NCBI RefSeq assembly: GCF_011075055.1
Contig: NC_058151.1
Location: 2,400,001 to 2,464,000, forward strand
Direction: 5' to 3'
Length of the DNA stretch: 64,000 nt
Source of the DNA: Mangifera indica
Taxonomy: Eukaryota; Streptophyta; Magnoliopsida; Sapindales; Anacardiaceae
Both the position numbers and the translations under genes were made by a program. This document shows, one piece after another, positions 1-10,588 of the stretch. A model generated the notes under the pieces. That model worked only from the letters and a program-made list of their open reading frames with translations. It was not told where the DNA came from and did not search any database. Position 1 is the stretch's first letter, and each line of letters starts with the position of its first letter.

Positions 1-2600
1 AATCCATATTTTATTAAAATATGTTGAGCATTACAAAATCTGGTCCCATTCTAAATTTCTTGAATTAATCCTATTTGTGATATCTCCGCAGTTCCCTCCA
101 TTTATGTAGTAACAGACATTTGTAATACCATCAACAAACTAGTAGCAGATATCTCCGATACCATCAACAAACTATGATCATTTAAACTCCACAATCAACT
201 GGCCCCATCCCAAATTTCACTGAAAAGAACCCCCACTTCATACTGTTAGTATGGAAATCACAAATTTGTGACAATTCATAATGCATAGTAGCACACCACC
301 CAACAATGACCACATTTTAATTACCTTATCTCCACTGCCAGTATATAGATATTTTATTGGAATAGCCAGGGCATGAGTACCACCATACTGCCAATCAGCT
401 CTCCAAATTTACTATCTCATTGCATATGACCATTTTATCAAATTCGCATTCCTTTTTGTTATAAACAGTTGCAAATTACTCTGCCTGTGGACATATATTT
501 GGCCTGTGCTGTCATGTTCTCTTGGTGAACAAACATATGAAAGGGTGGATCAGAAGTGCATATGCCATTAAAATATGGGCTTCTTTTAGTCATGGTACAT
601 AATTTTCACAACTTAGATGTTCTTCTATATCAACTAGTGTAATGCTTTCCATTTGTAAAATTATTTTGCCATGATAATGTGGCTTACCTCTTGCTTTACA
701 GCACATTCAAGCTGGACTGTCCATTCACATTGAATGCCCTACTGTTATTCTAGTGGTGGCACCTAGCTAATTTATCTTTTCCTTTTGTCACCATGTTGGG
801 ACTGCAACTTCTCTTGCTCTCTATCTCTCTTTTTTAAATAAATTGTCGGGCCATGCTGCAGGATTAGCCCTTTATATCTGTTGTTATTAGACTGCTATGA
901 AGGGGCTTCGGGAGAGGAGCTTTCCATTTACTATTCGCAGATACCTTCCTGATGTAACCCGTCTGTTTTATCCGCTCCTATTTAATTTAGTCCAGTCCGA
1001 CCTGCCCGTTTGCTAGATCTAATAGTAAAATAGCCAGCCGTCCAAGAACATGAATCACGTGGAACTAATTACACGAAGACATGCAGACAATGGAAGTATT
1101 TTTGACGATGTATATGGCCATATGGGCTCCCTTTTTCCATTTTCTTAAAGCAAATCTTAACATAAATTGCATGAATGATTGCCCACAACCCCACTTGTTA
1201 TTTAAGATCATGAATTAAATATTATATGAGCTTATCAAATAGCAGAGCATACATGTCCTCACATTTCAGAGTCTGTTTTGCATTTTCTGTTGTTTCTTTT
1301 TTAAGATTTTCCCAGTACGACCACCGCTCAAAATGACAATAACCCAATTGGTGTGTGATGTACAAAAACTGAATAGTCACTGCAGTTTTCATGAACCTTG
1401 GTTAGGTGCAAAAATGGAAAGCTATAAATGAAGATAAAAGCTGACACAGATAAGTGGTGTAAGTTATTATCTTATGAGGTACGTAGTTAGGCTTCTGATC
1501 TGAGTTAGTAGAAGTTATCATGTTATGAGTCAGGCGGCGGCTTCGGACACGATAGAGACAACACCGTTGTGGTTTGCCCTATAAATAATTTAAGTAACAA
1601 AAGAAACAAAAATTGTGGCATAAGAGCTTAAATTTATTCTTAGTGATATTTTAAAATTAATTTTTTATAAATATAAAAATTAAAATTTATGTTACACAAA
1701 ATTAAATAATTTATAGTAAGATTCATTCTACTATATTTATGTAACGCTTACTTATATTATTTTTATTTGATGTGAAACTATTTAATCTTTAATATTTTTT
1801 CTCAAATATAACTATTATAAAGTGTTAGACCTGTCGGTTGTGTGCATTGTCACTTGATATTTAGAATCACTTTAGATTGTTATACTTACCTATTTGGTTT
1901 TAAACTCTGATATTATAAAAAAGTTATGAATTAGGTTATAAACTAAATGAATATTATTAACAAAATATTATATAATTTATATTATTAAAAAATAATCTAA
2001 AAGAAAATCTGATTTTATGAAAAAAAAATATATATATACCAAAGTTAAAATAATATAAAATCAGAATTAAATCAAATTAATTAAAATTGAATCTAATCAA
2101 ATTGATCAAATTAAAAAAATAAATATTATTTAATGTATTTGATGTAGTGATTACCAAGCCGATCATTAAATCCAAACTTTTTCCGGTTTGATCTAAGGAT
2201 GATCTTACTCAAAGGAAGGCCTTCTTTTTTCTTTTTTTCCGATTAAATTAAAAACTGATGAATTAATCAACTTTCTAACCTGTCTGGCCCTTTAAATTTG
2301 TGGGCGAATTCGATGCTCTACAGTACACAACATTATTGCTGTCAACTTTCTATCCTGTGTCGGAAAATAAATCTTGGTCAGCACACAACTTTCAGAAGAT
2401 CAAATCTCCAGGGCGTCATCTCTGAAACTTCAGATAAGGCCGATTAATAAAATACCCAGAAATTATACGAACCGTGCTTCCTGTAAATTCTAAACAGATT
2501 AGGACTTGACATTAATATATGATATATGAAATTATACGTATCTTGGGACTTCAGGTGACGAATGTTCCAACATTTGGTTAGATGATAAGTTGTTTAATTT
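1..2600. other. Intergenic, no gene recognised
   Basis: There is no open frame of useful length and no protein motif that I recognise in this stretch. Base composition is mixed up to about 1.6 kb, with a short GC-richer patch around 1530-1570, and then becomes strongly AT-rich. It could hold the far promoter of the F-box gene or the flank of a gene beyond the window. Nothing in the sequence decides between these. Confidence 0.5.
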
Positions 2601-2612
2601 CTTAGTCATTGA

Positions 2613-2957
2613 TAGGCTAGATGACTATTTTCCCCCCAAGATTTGATAAACTAGAATATTTTCACCTGTGAAGTTTGAAAAAACCAATTTCTCATCCATC
2701 TGTTAAAATTAATTATTTTTAAGTAATTAATGGGTATTTATATCATTTTCTGTAAATATTATAATAGAATTGTATTATAGTGTGTCAATGTTAAATATAT
2801 ATTTTTCTTATCTTATTTAGGAAATCAGATATTCACCCTATATACTTTTAAAATATAATATAACCGTAATAGTTTTTAATATGACATTTACATCTCATAT
2901 TTATTGTATATTTTGGATATAATTGTCAATTTGTGATGGAAAATAGTCATTGGCCCT
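2613..2957. mobile_element. Decayed Mutator-like non-autonomous element
   Basis: The left edge reads GGCTAGATGACTATTTTCCC. The right edge, reverse-complemented, reads close to GGCCAATGACTATTTTCC. These are inverted and match the terminal motif of the better preserved copies elsewhere in the window. Subterminal text (AAAAACCAATTTCTCATCCATCTGTT) also recurs in those copies. I could not find a clean target-site duplication, so the borders are approximate. Confidence 0.5.
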
Positions 2958-2974
2958 ATTAATAAAAAAATAAC

Positions 2975-2977
<3 letters not shown>

Positions 2978-3014
<37 letters not shown>
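2978..3014. repeat. (TA)n microsatellite
   Basis: An uninterrupted run of alternating T and A of about 37 bases, just right of the decayed element. It is one of several long TA tracts in the window. Confidence 0.95.
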
Positions 3015-3019
<5 letters not shown>

Positions 3020-3736
3020 AACCTAAATAATAATATATTACTATATAATTAAATAATTTTAGTTTTATGCACATTTTATTTTCAATAAAATTAAACAATT
3101 TAGAAATGCATGTGCAGCGACTTGTGATTCATGTTTTGATTGTTTTGTTAGGCAACCACCCCTCAACTATCAATTAATTGATATGGTGAATAGAAAAAAA
3201 CACAATCTTGAAGAATCTGTAGAAGATGGAGCTAGCTGGTAGATAGAATTTTACAAAGAGAATCATATTCTAGATTTCAATCACCGACCTGGGAGCCCTG
3301 AAGAACAATTCCCCTACCTTTTTTATTCACAAATCAGGCATTAAAGAAGATTATGCCTGCTAAAATTCTCAGGTTCCATTCGCATTCTAGAAATTCGGTA
3401 AATCATATAAAAACAATAACAATAGATAAAAGGTGTTTATATGTCCTTTTAGTTAAAATTTATGGTTTTTTTTGTTTAATACGAACTATCTGGATTGATT
3501 TGACAGGTAAAACTTCAAGACACAATAACAGATTTATAACTATTATATTGGGTAATTTAGGATTTTATAAATATAGCAAATTTTCGAGTCAAAATATTTT
3601 TTCTGAAAGTTTTAGTGTTTCACTAATTTTGCTAACCCTTAAATCTAAATTTATAGGTTTTTATCATGGGTGAAAAATAAACTATGTCTCATATTAAAAA
3701 CTTTCGCAATGTTAATCACAAGATTAAACAAAAGAG

Positions 3737-3865
3737 TAATGTTATGTATATATATTTTTAATACATAATTTAAATATATAAATAATATATTATTATATAA
3801 TTAAATATTTATTTATTTTTTAATTTAAAATTATTTAATCATATAAATAATATACTATCTAAAAA
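3737..3865. mobile_element. Fold-back MITE-like repeat, AT-rich family
   Basis: Opens with GTAATGTTATGTATATATAT followed by TTTTTAATACATAATTTAAATATATAAATAATATATTATTATAT-type sequence. The centre ATTATTTTATTTTTAATTTAAAAT is self-complementary with the distal half. The same layout recurs near 11.7, 20.3, 34.6, 45.3 and 46.1 kb. This copy is worn and its right border is uncertain. Confidence 0.45.
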
Positions 3866-4184
3866 CTTAAATTCTTCTCCTAGGTTTATGATTAAAATCA
3901 GTATAAGACGTAACTGGAAGGAATAAATAGGAAGAGACTTGGTGGCTCAATTGTGCCTGGCTGACTCAGCCCCACGTCTTCTAGAGGAATAAATATAATT
4001 TATGTGGACACAAAAATGTGCTTAAATTACCAAATTTTGTTACTATGTTGTTTGCACATATCTGTGCTGGTTGCATTGTTCCAAAATTTTGATGTTTTGG
4101 TGTCACCTCAAACAAGGAGAGACCAACCACAGCCACGACCTTTTTTCCTAAAGCTCAAATAATTTATTGTGTTGAAATTTAAAA

Positions 4185-5205
4185 GGGAGAAGGACTATTT
4201 CCCACCCAACTTTAGATGCCTTTTCAAAATACCACCCATGACAGATGAAAATCCATTTTTCCCACCTATAAATTGTTAATATGGATGATTTCTGTTTGCA
4301 TAAGGGTAAAATATCCATTTTACCCTTGTTAGATGAAATGATAAAAATACCCCTCAATTTAGTCTACAAAATTCATCCCAAAATTGATGTAAGAGTTTTA
4401 CCATTCACCCCCCTTAGGTTTTAGAAACTAACATTTCACCTTATCTAAAGTTTTTAAACTTTGAAAACTAACATTTTCACCCCCAAACCTAGGGTTTCCA
4501 TATTTTTCAAAATGTAGCCGCCCCCCATAACTTTCAAAACTAGCAGTTTCACTCTCATTTTTCAACTTCATCTCCCGACGTCGTCACCGGCCTCCTCCTT
4601 CTCCTGGTGCGACGGCGGTGGTGCGATGAAGAGATCTTCATCTCCTCGTCGCACGGTGCGACGAAGAGACGGAGATCTCTTCGTCGCACAATGCGACGAA
4701 AAGACAGAGATCTCTTCGTTGCACCACCGTGCGACGAAGAGTCTCTCTTTGTCGCTCCACCCAGACGACGAAGGACGGTGTCGCTCGCTGCGTGGTCCAA
4801 AGGCTACGACGAAGCGTCGTCCTTCGTCTGTTCTTCCAGATATGGACGACGCTTCATCATCTAGATCTGGACGACGAAAGATTGTCCTTTGTAGTCGGAG
4901 ATGGGAGATCGGTTGATTGTGTCGGCCGTCGATGGTGGCCGGTGAAGGAAGCAAACCCTAAGGGTGAAATCTAAACTTTTCAAACTTTGAGGATGGGTTA
5001 GTTATTAGTTTTTAAAACCTAGAGGGGGGAAACAGTAAAGTCTTAAAGTTTTAAGGTTTTAAATAGTAAATGACGATTTTGCCCCTATCCCTAACTGAAA
5101 AATTGGACGACAGTTTGGCCATAAGTAGGAAAAGTGGATTTTCATCTGTCGTGGGTGGTATTTTGAAAAAATATCTAAAGTTGGGTGGGAAATAGTTCTT
5201 CTCCC
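4185..5205. mobile_element. Non-autonomous Mutator-like element with GC-rich fold-back core
   Basis: The element starts GGGAGAAGGACTATTTCCC and ends with its inverted counterpart. Left and right ends match over roughly 80 bases, including ACCACCCATGACAGATGAAA against its complement at 5140-5160. It is flanked by a perfect 9-bp direct repeat, AATTTAAAA, at 4176-4184 and 5206-5214; this length is typical of Mutator-superfamily insertions. The core (about 4560-4960) is sharply GC-richer than its surroundings and made of repeated GACGAAGAG/CTCTTCGTC units. It gives several overlapping Arg/Ser-rich open frames on both strands, which I read as by-products of the repeats. No transposase is present, so it must be moved in trans. 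A captured gene fragment (Pack-MULE) is possible, but I cannot name a source. Confidence 0.85.
4621..4755. repeat. Four tandem imperfect palindromes
   Basis: Inside the Mutator-like element four successive hairpins of about 26-34 bases follow each other at roughly 36-base spacing: 4621-4654, 4656-4689, 4692-4722 and 4730-4755. Each begins near TGCGACGAAGAG and ends with the complement CTCTTCGTCGCA. The second is the most complete. Confidence 0.8.
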
Positions 5206-5214
5206 AATTTAAAA

Positions 5215-6540
5215 ATGGGTTAATAAATTATTCGTCTTTATTTTGTTAGGATGTGTGTGAAAGGGGGACTTCCCTATGTTATTGCAGAAGATGCAATGAT
5301 AAATATTCAATTGAAAGATGTGACACTTAATTTTTAAGGATGGAATTTTTATTTTTAGTGACAAGTTTTTAATTTCCTGAAATGAAAATTTTTATTATAT
5401 TTAATTTAATATTAGTTATTAATATTATCATAAATAAGTCTATATACATAAATAAATCTTATTAATTTATTTATATAAAATAAATGTTTGATTAGATAAT
5501 TTGATTGTTTATTTTTTATCTCATTTTAAAATTATCTAAACACATATTATTAGTTTATCCTATCCGTTTGTATGAATAAATAATAATATTTGTTTATATA
5601 TATATAATATTACTAATAAAATTAACCTATGGTCTCTCCAATTAAGCTCGCGATTTTTATTACCATGCTTGATTATGAAGTAAAAAACATTTATAATCAA
5701 AAAATTTATTAGATTGGGTTTGAGGCCACCCTTAACGGGTCGCCTTAGCCTAGTTTGATTAACTGTCAAAGTGTAGTTAGTGAGAAAGTTATTGATAGTT
5801 AAACACTTATTTAAGTATCTAAAACAACCTCTACAATTGAATAATTATGCCTTTTACAGAAGATTTTGTTTTCTTCTTCTCCTCTCAAAACCAAAAGCGT
5901 AGGAAACAGATGTCTCCCAAGGATTGCAATACTCGGGCAAAAGGAGTTGTGAAAATTGACTCACATCAGACCCTCAAAACATGTTCAAATCAATAACGTG
6001 AACAGAATTAAAAATCCAGATACGTTTTTCAATTTACAGAATTCAATTTGACATGCCTAAAATTGTCCAACAACTAGAATATAAAAGCTTTTTGTTAATT
6101 AAATTACCATAGTACAGTTTACAGAATATATTTCATTTCTAATTTTAAAAAAAAAGTTAAAATTTTGTTATGTCTAAACCTTGAGGAAGAGAGGATGGTA
6201 TTCAATAAAAAAAATAAAAATAGTTGAACTTAATTAATGTATTGGTTTTATTTATGAAGCAATTACTTGAATGTAAAGCTAGTTTGATATTGTCCACAAG
6301 AACAAACTCAAGAATTAATTCCTAGTCTCAAAAACATTTAAATGGTTGATTATTGTATCAATTATTCCAGTTTTAATGATAGAAAATTTGACCTTTTTTC
6401 CAACACGCTACCGAGAATCGTGTCTAGATAACACAAAATTATTCTTGAACAGATTAATTCCATGCACACTCATGTACACGTCCCTTTTCGGATTGAATTT
6501 TTAAAAAAAATATATTTTCAATTGTTTTTCCAAGTGGGGA
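5215..6540. other. Intergenic, upstream of the F-box gene
   Basis: AT-rich DNA without a credible open frame. It would contain the promoter of the F-box/PP2 gene. A pyrimidine-rich block (CT repeats, about 6560-6720) follows, typical of a plant 5' leader. I see no clear TATA box. Confidence 0.5.
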
Positions 6541-6644
6541 CTCTCCATTTTAGAATATAGCTTTAACCCTTTTCTTGCACTTTCTTTCTCTCTTCTCTTT
6601 AAGCCTCAAAACCCAATTAATATCTCTCTCTCTATCCCTTCTAC

Positions 6645-6725
6645 ATGATCGAGAGAATGATGAAGCTTTCTTCAATCTCTCCTTCCACTTCTCAACTCTT
6701 CTATTACCTTCTTCTCTATCTGTAG
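6645..6725 (+). CDS. Possible upstream ORF in the F-box gene leader
   Basis: A 26-codon reading frame begins with ATG at 6645, has further in-frame ATGs at 6657 and 6660, and stops with TAG at 6723-6725, 62 bases before the main start. It is Ser/Leu/Tyr-rich (ending LLLYL). It lies in the CT-rich stretch that looks like 5'UTR. If the transcript starts upstream of 6645 this frame would lower translation of the main protein. Whether it is transcribed cannot be seen. Confidence 0.35.
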   Translation: MIERMMKLSSISPSTSQLFYYLLLYL

Positions 6726-6787
6726 ACGTTTAGTTTTGTGATATCTACAAGGGTCTTGCTTCTTCTTCTTTGTTTTTTGATTGATTT

Positions 6788-9276
6788 ATGGGGGCTGGAG
6801 TTTCTGATCTTGCAGCTGAGAGTGAGTCATGTTCAAGGTCGCCTGGTTTGGGGGATATACCGGAAAACTGTATATCATTTATTCTTATGCACTTTGATCC
6901 TCCGGAGATTTGTAAATTGGCGCTGCTGAACAAAACTTTTCACGGCGCTTCTTTGGCTGATTTTGTGTGGGAAACGAAGTTGCCATCGAATTATAAGTTT
7001 CTTGTCAAGAAAGTTCTTGACGAGAGCCCAGAAATTATAAGCAAGAAAGAAATTTATGCAAGATTGTGTCTTCCTAATCGCTTTGAAAATGGCACCAAGG
7101 TATGTTGAGCTAATTTTCAGCATATTGTAATTAACTCTTCTAATGCATATCAAAACCAGCAGGCATATTCTTCTGTAAAAGAAGAACCCCAAAAAACTAA
7201 AAACCCCTAAAAGAGACCTTCAATTAATGCAGGAAGCATGGCTGGATAAGAGCACTGGTAAAATCTGTATCTCAATTTCTGCAAGGGCAATGAAAATCAC
7301 GGGGATTGATGATCGAAGATATTGGAATCACATTCCAACGGAGGAATCCAGGTAATTAGAGATTTGTTACTATTTCCCAACATTTTTTTTTCTTTTTTTC
7401 ATATATATTTTTTTTACATTTATTTGTGATGGGAAAAGGTTTATTTCTCATTGGAGAAAGAATAAGAATCATAAACTACTAAGATATTTATATGGGAATC
7501 GTGTTTATGATCGTCCATGGTGACTGGTGAGCCAATGGCATATCGGTATATCCTATATTACTGTTCTAACTACCAGTTTTTTACATGCTGCCAAATTATG
7601 GTGAGTAGAAAACCTTATTATCAAATATGGCAATTTGGCCTCTAAATCAGGTCTTTGGCTTGTCTCTCTTCAATGAAGAGAGAATTCCCCAATAAGAACA
7701 AAGATGAAACAAGGATAAAGATAAATAAAATTCTCACAATCGAAGATGAGACAAGGATGAAAATGAATATATCTCCTACTCATCTCCTCTTTGATTCATC
7801 ATTTACTCTATATATTTTTTAAACTTTTATATATTAAATTATTTTTAAAAGTTTAAATTGTTATAAATATACTTTAATACTTAATAAATATTTCATCATT
7901 ATTTTGGTAGGGAATGAGAGAGATATTTTTCTGTAGAGATAGGAAGGGGAAGGATAGAAAATTTTCCTTGAAGGAGACAAGACAGAAATTAGGGTATTCG
8001 TCCTCTACCAACCCATCCCCATCTCGATTTATTATCATTTTTCAAAAATTTCCTAAGTATAATGAATAAGATGGTAGAGAAATTTTAATTTCCAAAAGCA
8101 GCCGAAATATAAATTAACCTCTTTTAACAAGCTTTAATGATGAGATTAGCATTTCTAAATTCAAACAATCAGAATTAGAACCTCTTAAGGATTCAGTTGG
8201 TTGTCTTCTTTCTTCTAATTTTAGGAAAAAGTAGCCAAAACATCGATTATACACATTAATTAAGCAGGCCCATTTAGAAAAAAGGTTCACCAGAAGCCAA
8301 CAGGAACTTGCCGCAAATGAAAAGGACTAATCAATAATAATCACCAGTCCAGTTGGCCATCTTTGAAGATAATTCCATTTATTATTTATGTGATAATAAA
8401 GCACTATATTCTTTGAAAAACCACTGAAATTGTTATATAATATATCTCTCTTTTGCTTTAAAATCTTTGACAAGTTATGGAAAAAAAATGGCATGTATAA
8501 CGTAAATAAAGTGCTTAAAAGACTAGTTGAAAACCTTTTTTAGTTTAAAGTGAAAGATGTGTGAAAGGAACTAAAGATTTTTCTTCTTAGCCAAACCTAC
8601 CATTATTGAGTGTTGACAAATTCATAGACACTTTTAATTTTTCTTGACAAGGTTCTAGAAATGTATTTTTAATGAGTAATACTATACGTATCTACTTTAA
8701 ATATATGAATAGGTATCCATTTATATGAGTTATTATGTGATTTAGTATTATTTTATATTTAATTTAAAATCACCTAATCATATGACAATAATAAATATGC
8801 GTGGTTTTATTATTGATTTTTAATTTAACAGAAATCTTTTCTTTTTGATTTGCAGGTTTCACACAGTGGCATATCTTCAACAAATATGGTGGTTTGAGGT
8901 GATAGGAGAGTTAGAGTTTGAGTTTCCCCCAGGGAGCTACAGTTTATTTTTCAGGCTGCAGCTTGGAAAGGCTTCAAGAAGATTTGGCAGAAGGGTTTGC
9001 AATTTGGAACAAGTTCATGGGTGGGATATTAAGCCTGTGAGGTTTCAGTTATCCACTTCAAATGGGCAGCGAGCCATTTCAGAATGTTGTTTACATGAAC
9101 AAGGCAACTGGGTTCTCTACCATGTGGGCGATTTCGCCATTGACAACAACTCTCATCACATGCTTACAAAGATTAAATTTTCCATGATGCAGATCGATTG
9201 TACGCATACAAAAGGAGGGTTATGCTTGGATTCTGTGTTAATATATCCAAGTGAATTTAGGGAAAGATTAAAATAA
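6788..9276 (+). CDS. PP2-A14: F-box protein PP2-A13/A14-like (phloem protein 2 family)
   Basis: Three exons: 6788-7099, 7233-7351 and 8856-9276, with GT-AG introns of 133 and 1504 bp. Joined, they give about 283 residues, close to the usual length of the family. Residues 21-66 form the F-box ([12 protein letters not shown]...[15 protein letters not shown]...[10 protein letters not shown]), which binds SKP1 in an SCF ubiquitin ligase. From about 105 to the end is the PP2 lectin-like domain: [62 protein letters not shown] and a C-terminal LDSVLIYP. The second intron carries an AT-rich MITE-like repeat and an ATTCTC-type repeat. The family is thought to select glycosylated or other targets for ubiquitination; the target is unknown. 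The choice between the A13 and A14 names rests on neighbouring genes and is inference. Confidence 0.92.
7655..8045. repeat. ATTCTC/GAGAAT dispersed repeat in the PP2 intron
   Basis: Contains AGAGAGAATTCCCCAATAAG, CAATCGAAGATGAGACAAGG, a TTATAAATATACTTTAATAC core and then purine-rich GGGAATGAGAGAGA text. The same succession, often inverted, occurs at about 9730-10065, 31440-31830 and 47120-47400. Ends are not clean; it is probably a non-autonomous DNA transposon family. Confidence 0.5.
8672..8815. mobile_element. Fold-back MITE-like repeat in the PP2 intron
   Basis: Starts GAGTAATACTATACGTATC and contains TATGTGATTTAGTATTATTTTA followed by AATTTAAAATCACCTAATCATATGA, the signature of the small fold-back family seen at 11.7 and 45.3 kb. 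It sits just before the last exon of the F-box gene. The right border is unclear. Confidence 0.45.
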
Positions 9277-9725
9277 GCTTTAAGCTTGTTAGGTGATCAT
9301 GTGGTTATACATATTAGAGAGATTGGGCAACTCTTCAGGATATGAGCTTTGATTTTGGTTAATTAGCTCGTTGTGGGGTGCTTTTGTATAAAATATTTGG
9401 AGATTCTGTTGTATACCCAAATTGAGAAATGTTGTTGCTTGCTTGGTGCATTAATGGTGAAACAAAATTGCATATGTAATAGTTATTTGTCGTGAGTGGA
9501 AATGAGAGTAAAGTGGGTCGTGTTGAGGGGTTGTGGGCACATTTTGTCTTCGGTCAAGGACCACAGCTTCATTGTTTCTGTTAAACAATCGTATTCTTAT
9601 ATGATGAAAAAAGGAAATTAGAAAATGAAAGTTAGTAAGTTGCCAGCTTGGAAGCCTCATCCAAGAGGGTGAAAAATTGGGTTAGTAATTTAAATACTAG
9701 TGTTTGGGTGGGAGTCAAGGCCTCC

Positions 9726-10070
9726 CAAAGATAATAACTAGTTTAGTTGAGATGAATATTTCAATCTTCGTTTTCATCTTTACGAGAAAAACTTTTCTTT
9801 GTTTTTGATACAAAGATGATGAAAAATCTTCATTCTCTCTCTACAGAAAAATTTCTATCTACTTTCCCTTCCTAACCTCGTTAGAAAATTTTTACATACT
9901 TATCTCTACCTTTCTTCTATGAAAAATTAGAGAAAGGGATAAATTGAAAGAGATTGATCCATCCCTACCCCTTATTAATTACAAAGATTTTAATTGATCT
10001 AATTCTCGTTTTTGTCTTTATCAAAAAATTCTCTCTTCCCATAAAGATATTCAAGCCAAAAACATAGTTT
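9726..10070. repeat. ATTCTC/GAGAAT dispersed repeat between PP2 and SLK
   Basis: Occupies most of the space between the 3' ends of the convergent PP2 and SLK genes. It holds CTTCGTTTTCATCTTTACGAG, TTCATTCTCTCTCTACAG and a right edge AAATTCTCTCTTCCCATAAAG, matching other copies of this family. No coding capacity. Confidence 0.45.
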
Positions 10071-10588
10071 CACAGGCTGAACTGCCATTCCAGTGTCCTC
10101 CCAACCTCTTACAAAAACTTTTGATTATTCTCATCGTTTAAAATCATTCATGTGTGTCTGTTGAACTTATTAGAACTAGTTTTATTATCCATAGTAGAGT
10201 TGGAGAACTGAATTTTGTAGGAGGATAAGATTTCTTTTCTAATAATTTGTGATATAGCATCTACCATATTAAAACGAAACAGAAGCTGTTCTTACCATTT
10301 GTTCAATAGATTACACTTGCAAAGACTTGGGAGACAGTAAAACCTTAAAAGAAAATAAAATTAAAATATTTAAAAAAAAAAGAAAGATGACTCAAAAACC
10401 TAATGGAGTACAGGTGCATGATGATGTCACAACAAATTCGATAATCAGAAAAGCCAAAAAAGCAGCTATTTCCAAATATTCTTCTGTACAACCTGTAACG
10501 ACACTCGCTCAACGGAAGCCAATAATTGCGCTAGGGTTTGGTTAGTCATGCCTTCCACCCATATCCCATTGTATCCTCAAGGTCACTG

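Noticed and set aside
3353..3673. 106-codon frame on the plus strand
   Set aside because: It starts in AT-rich intergenic DNA and has no recognisable motif, homologue or splice partners.
4555..4974. Five overlapping Arg/Ser-rich open frames on both strands
   Set aside because: They all come from the GACGAAGAG-type palindromic repeats in the transposon core. Frames open on both strands at once are expected from such repeats, and no known domain appears.
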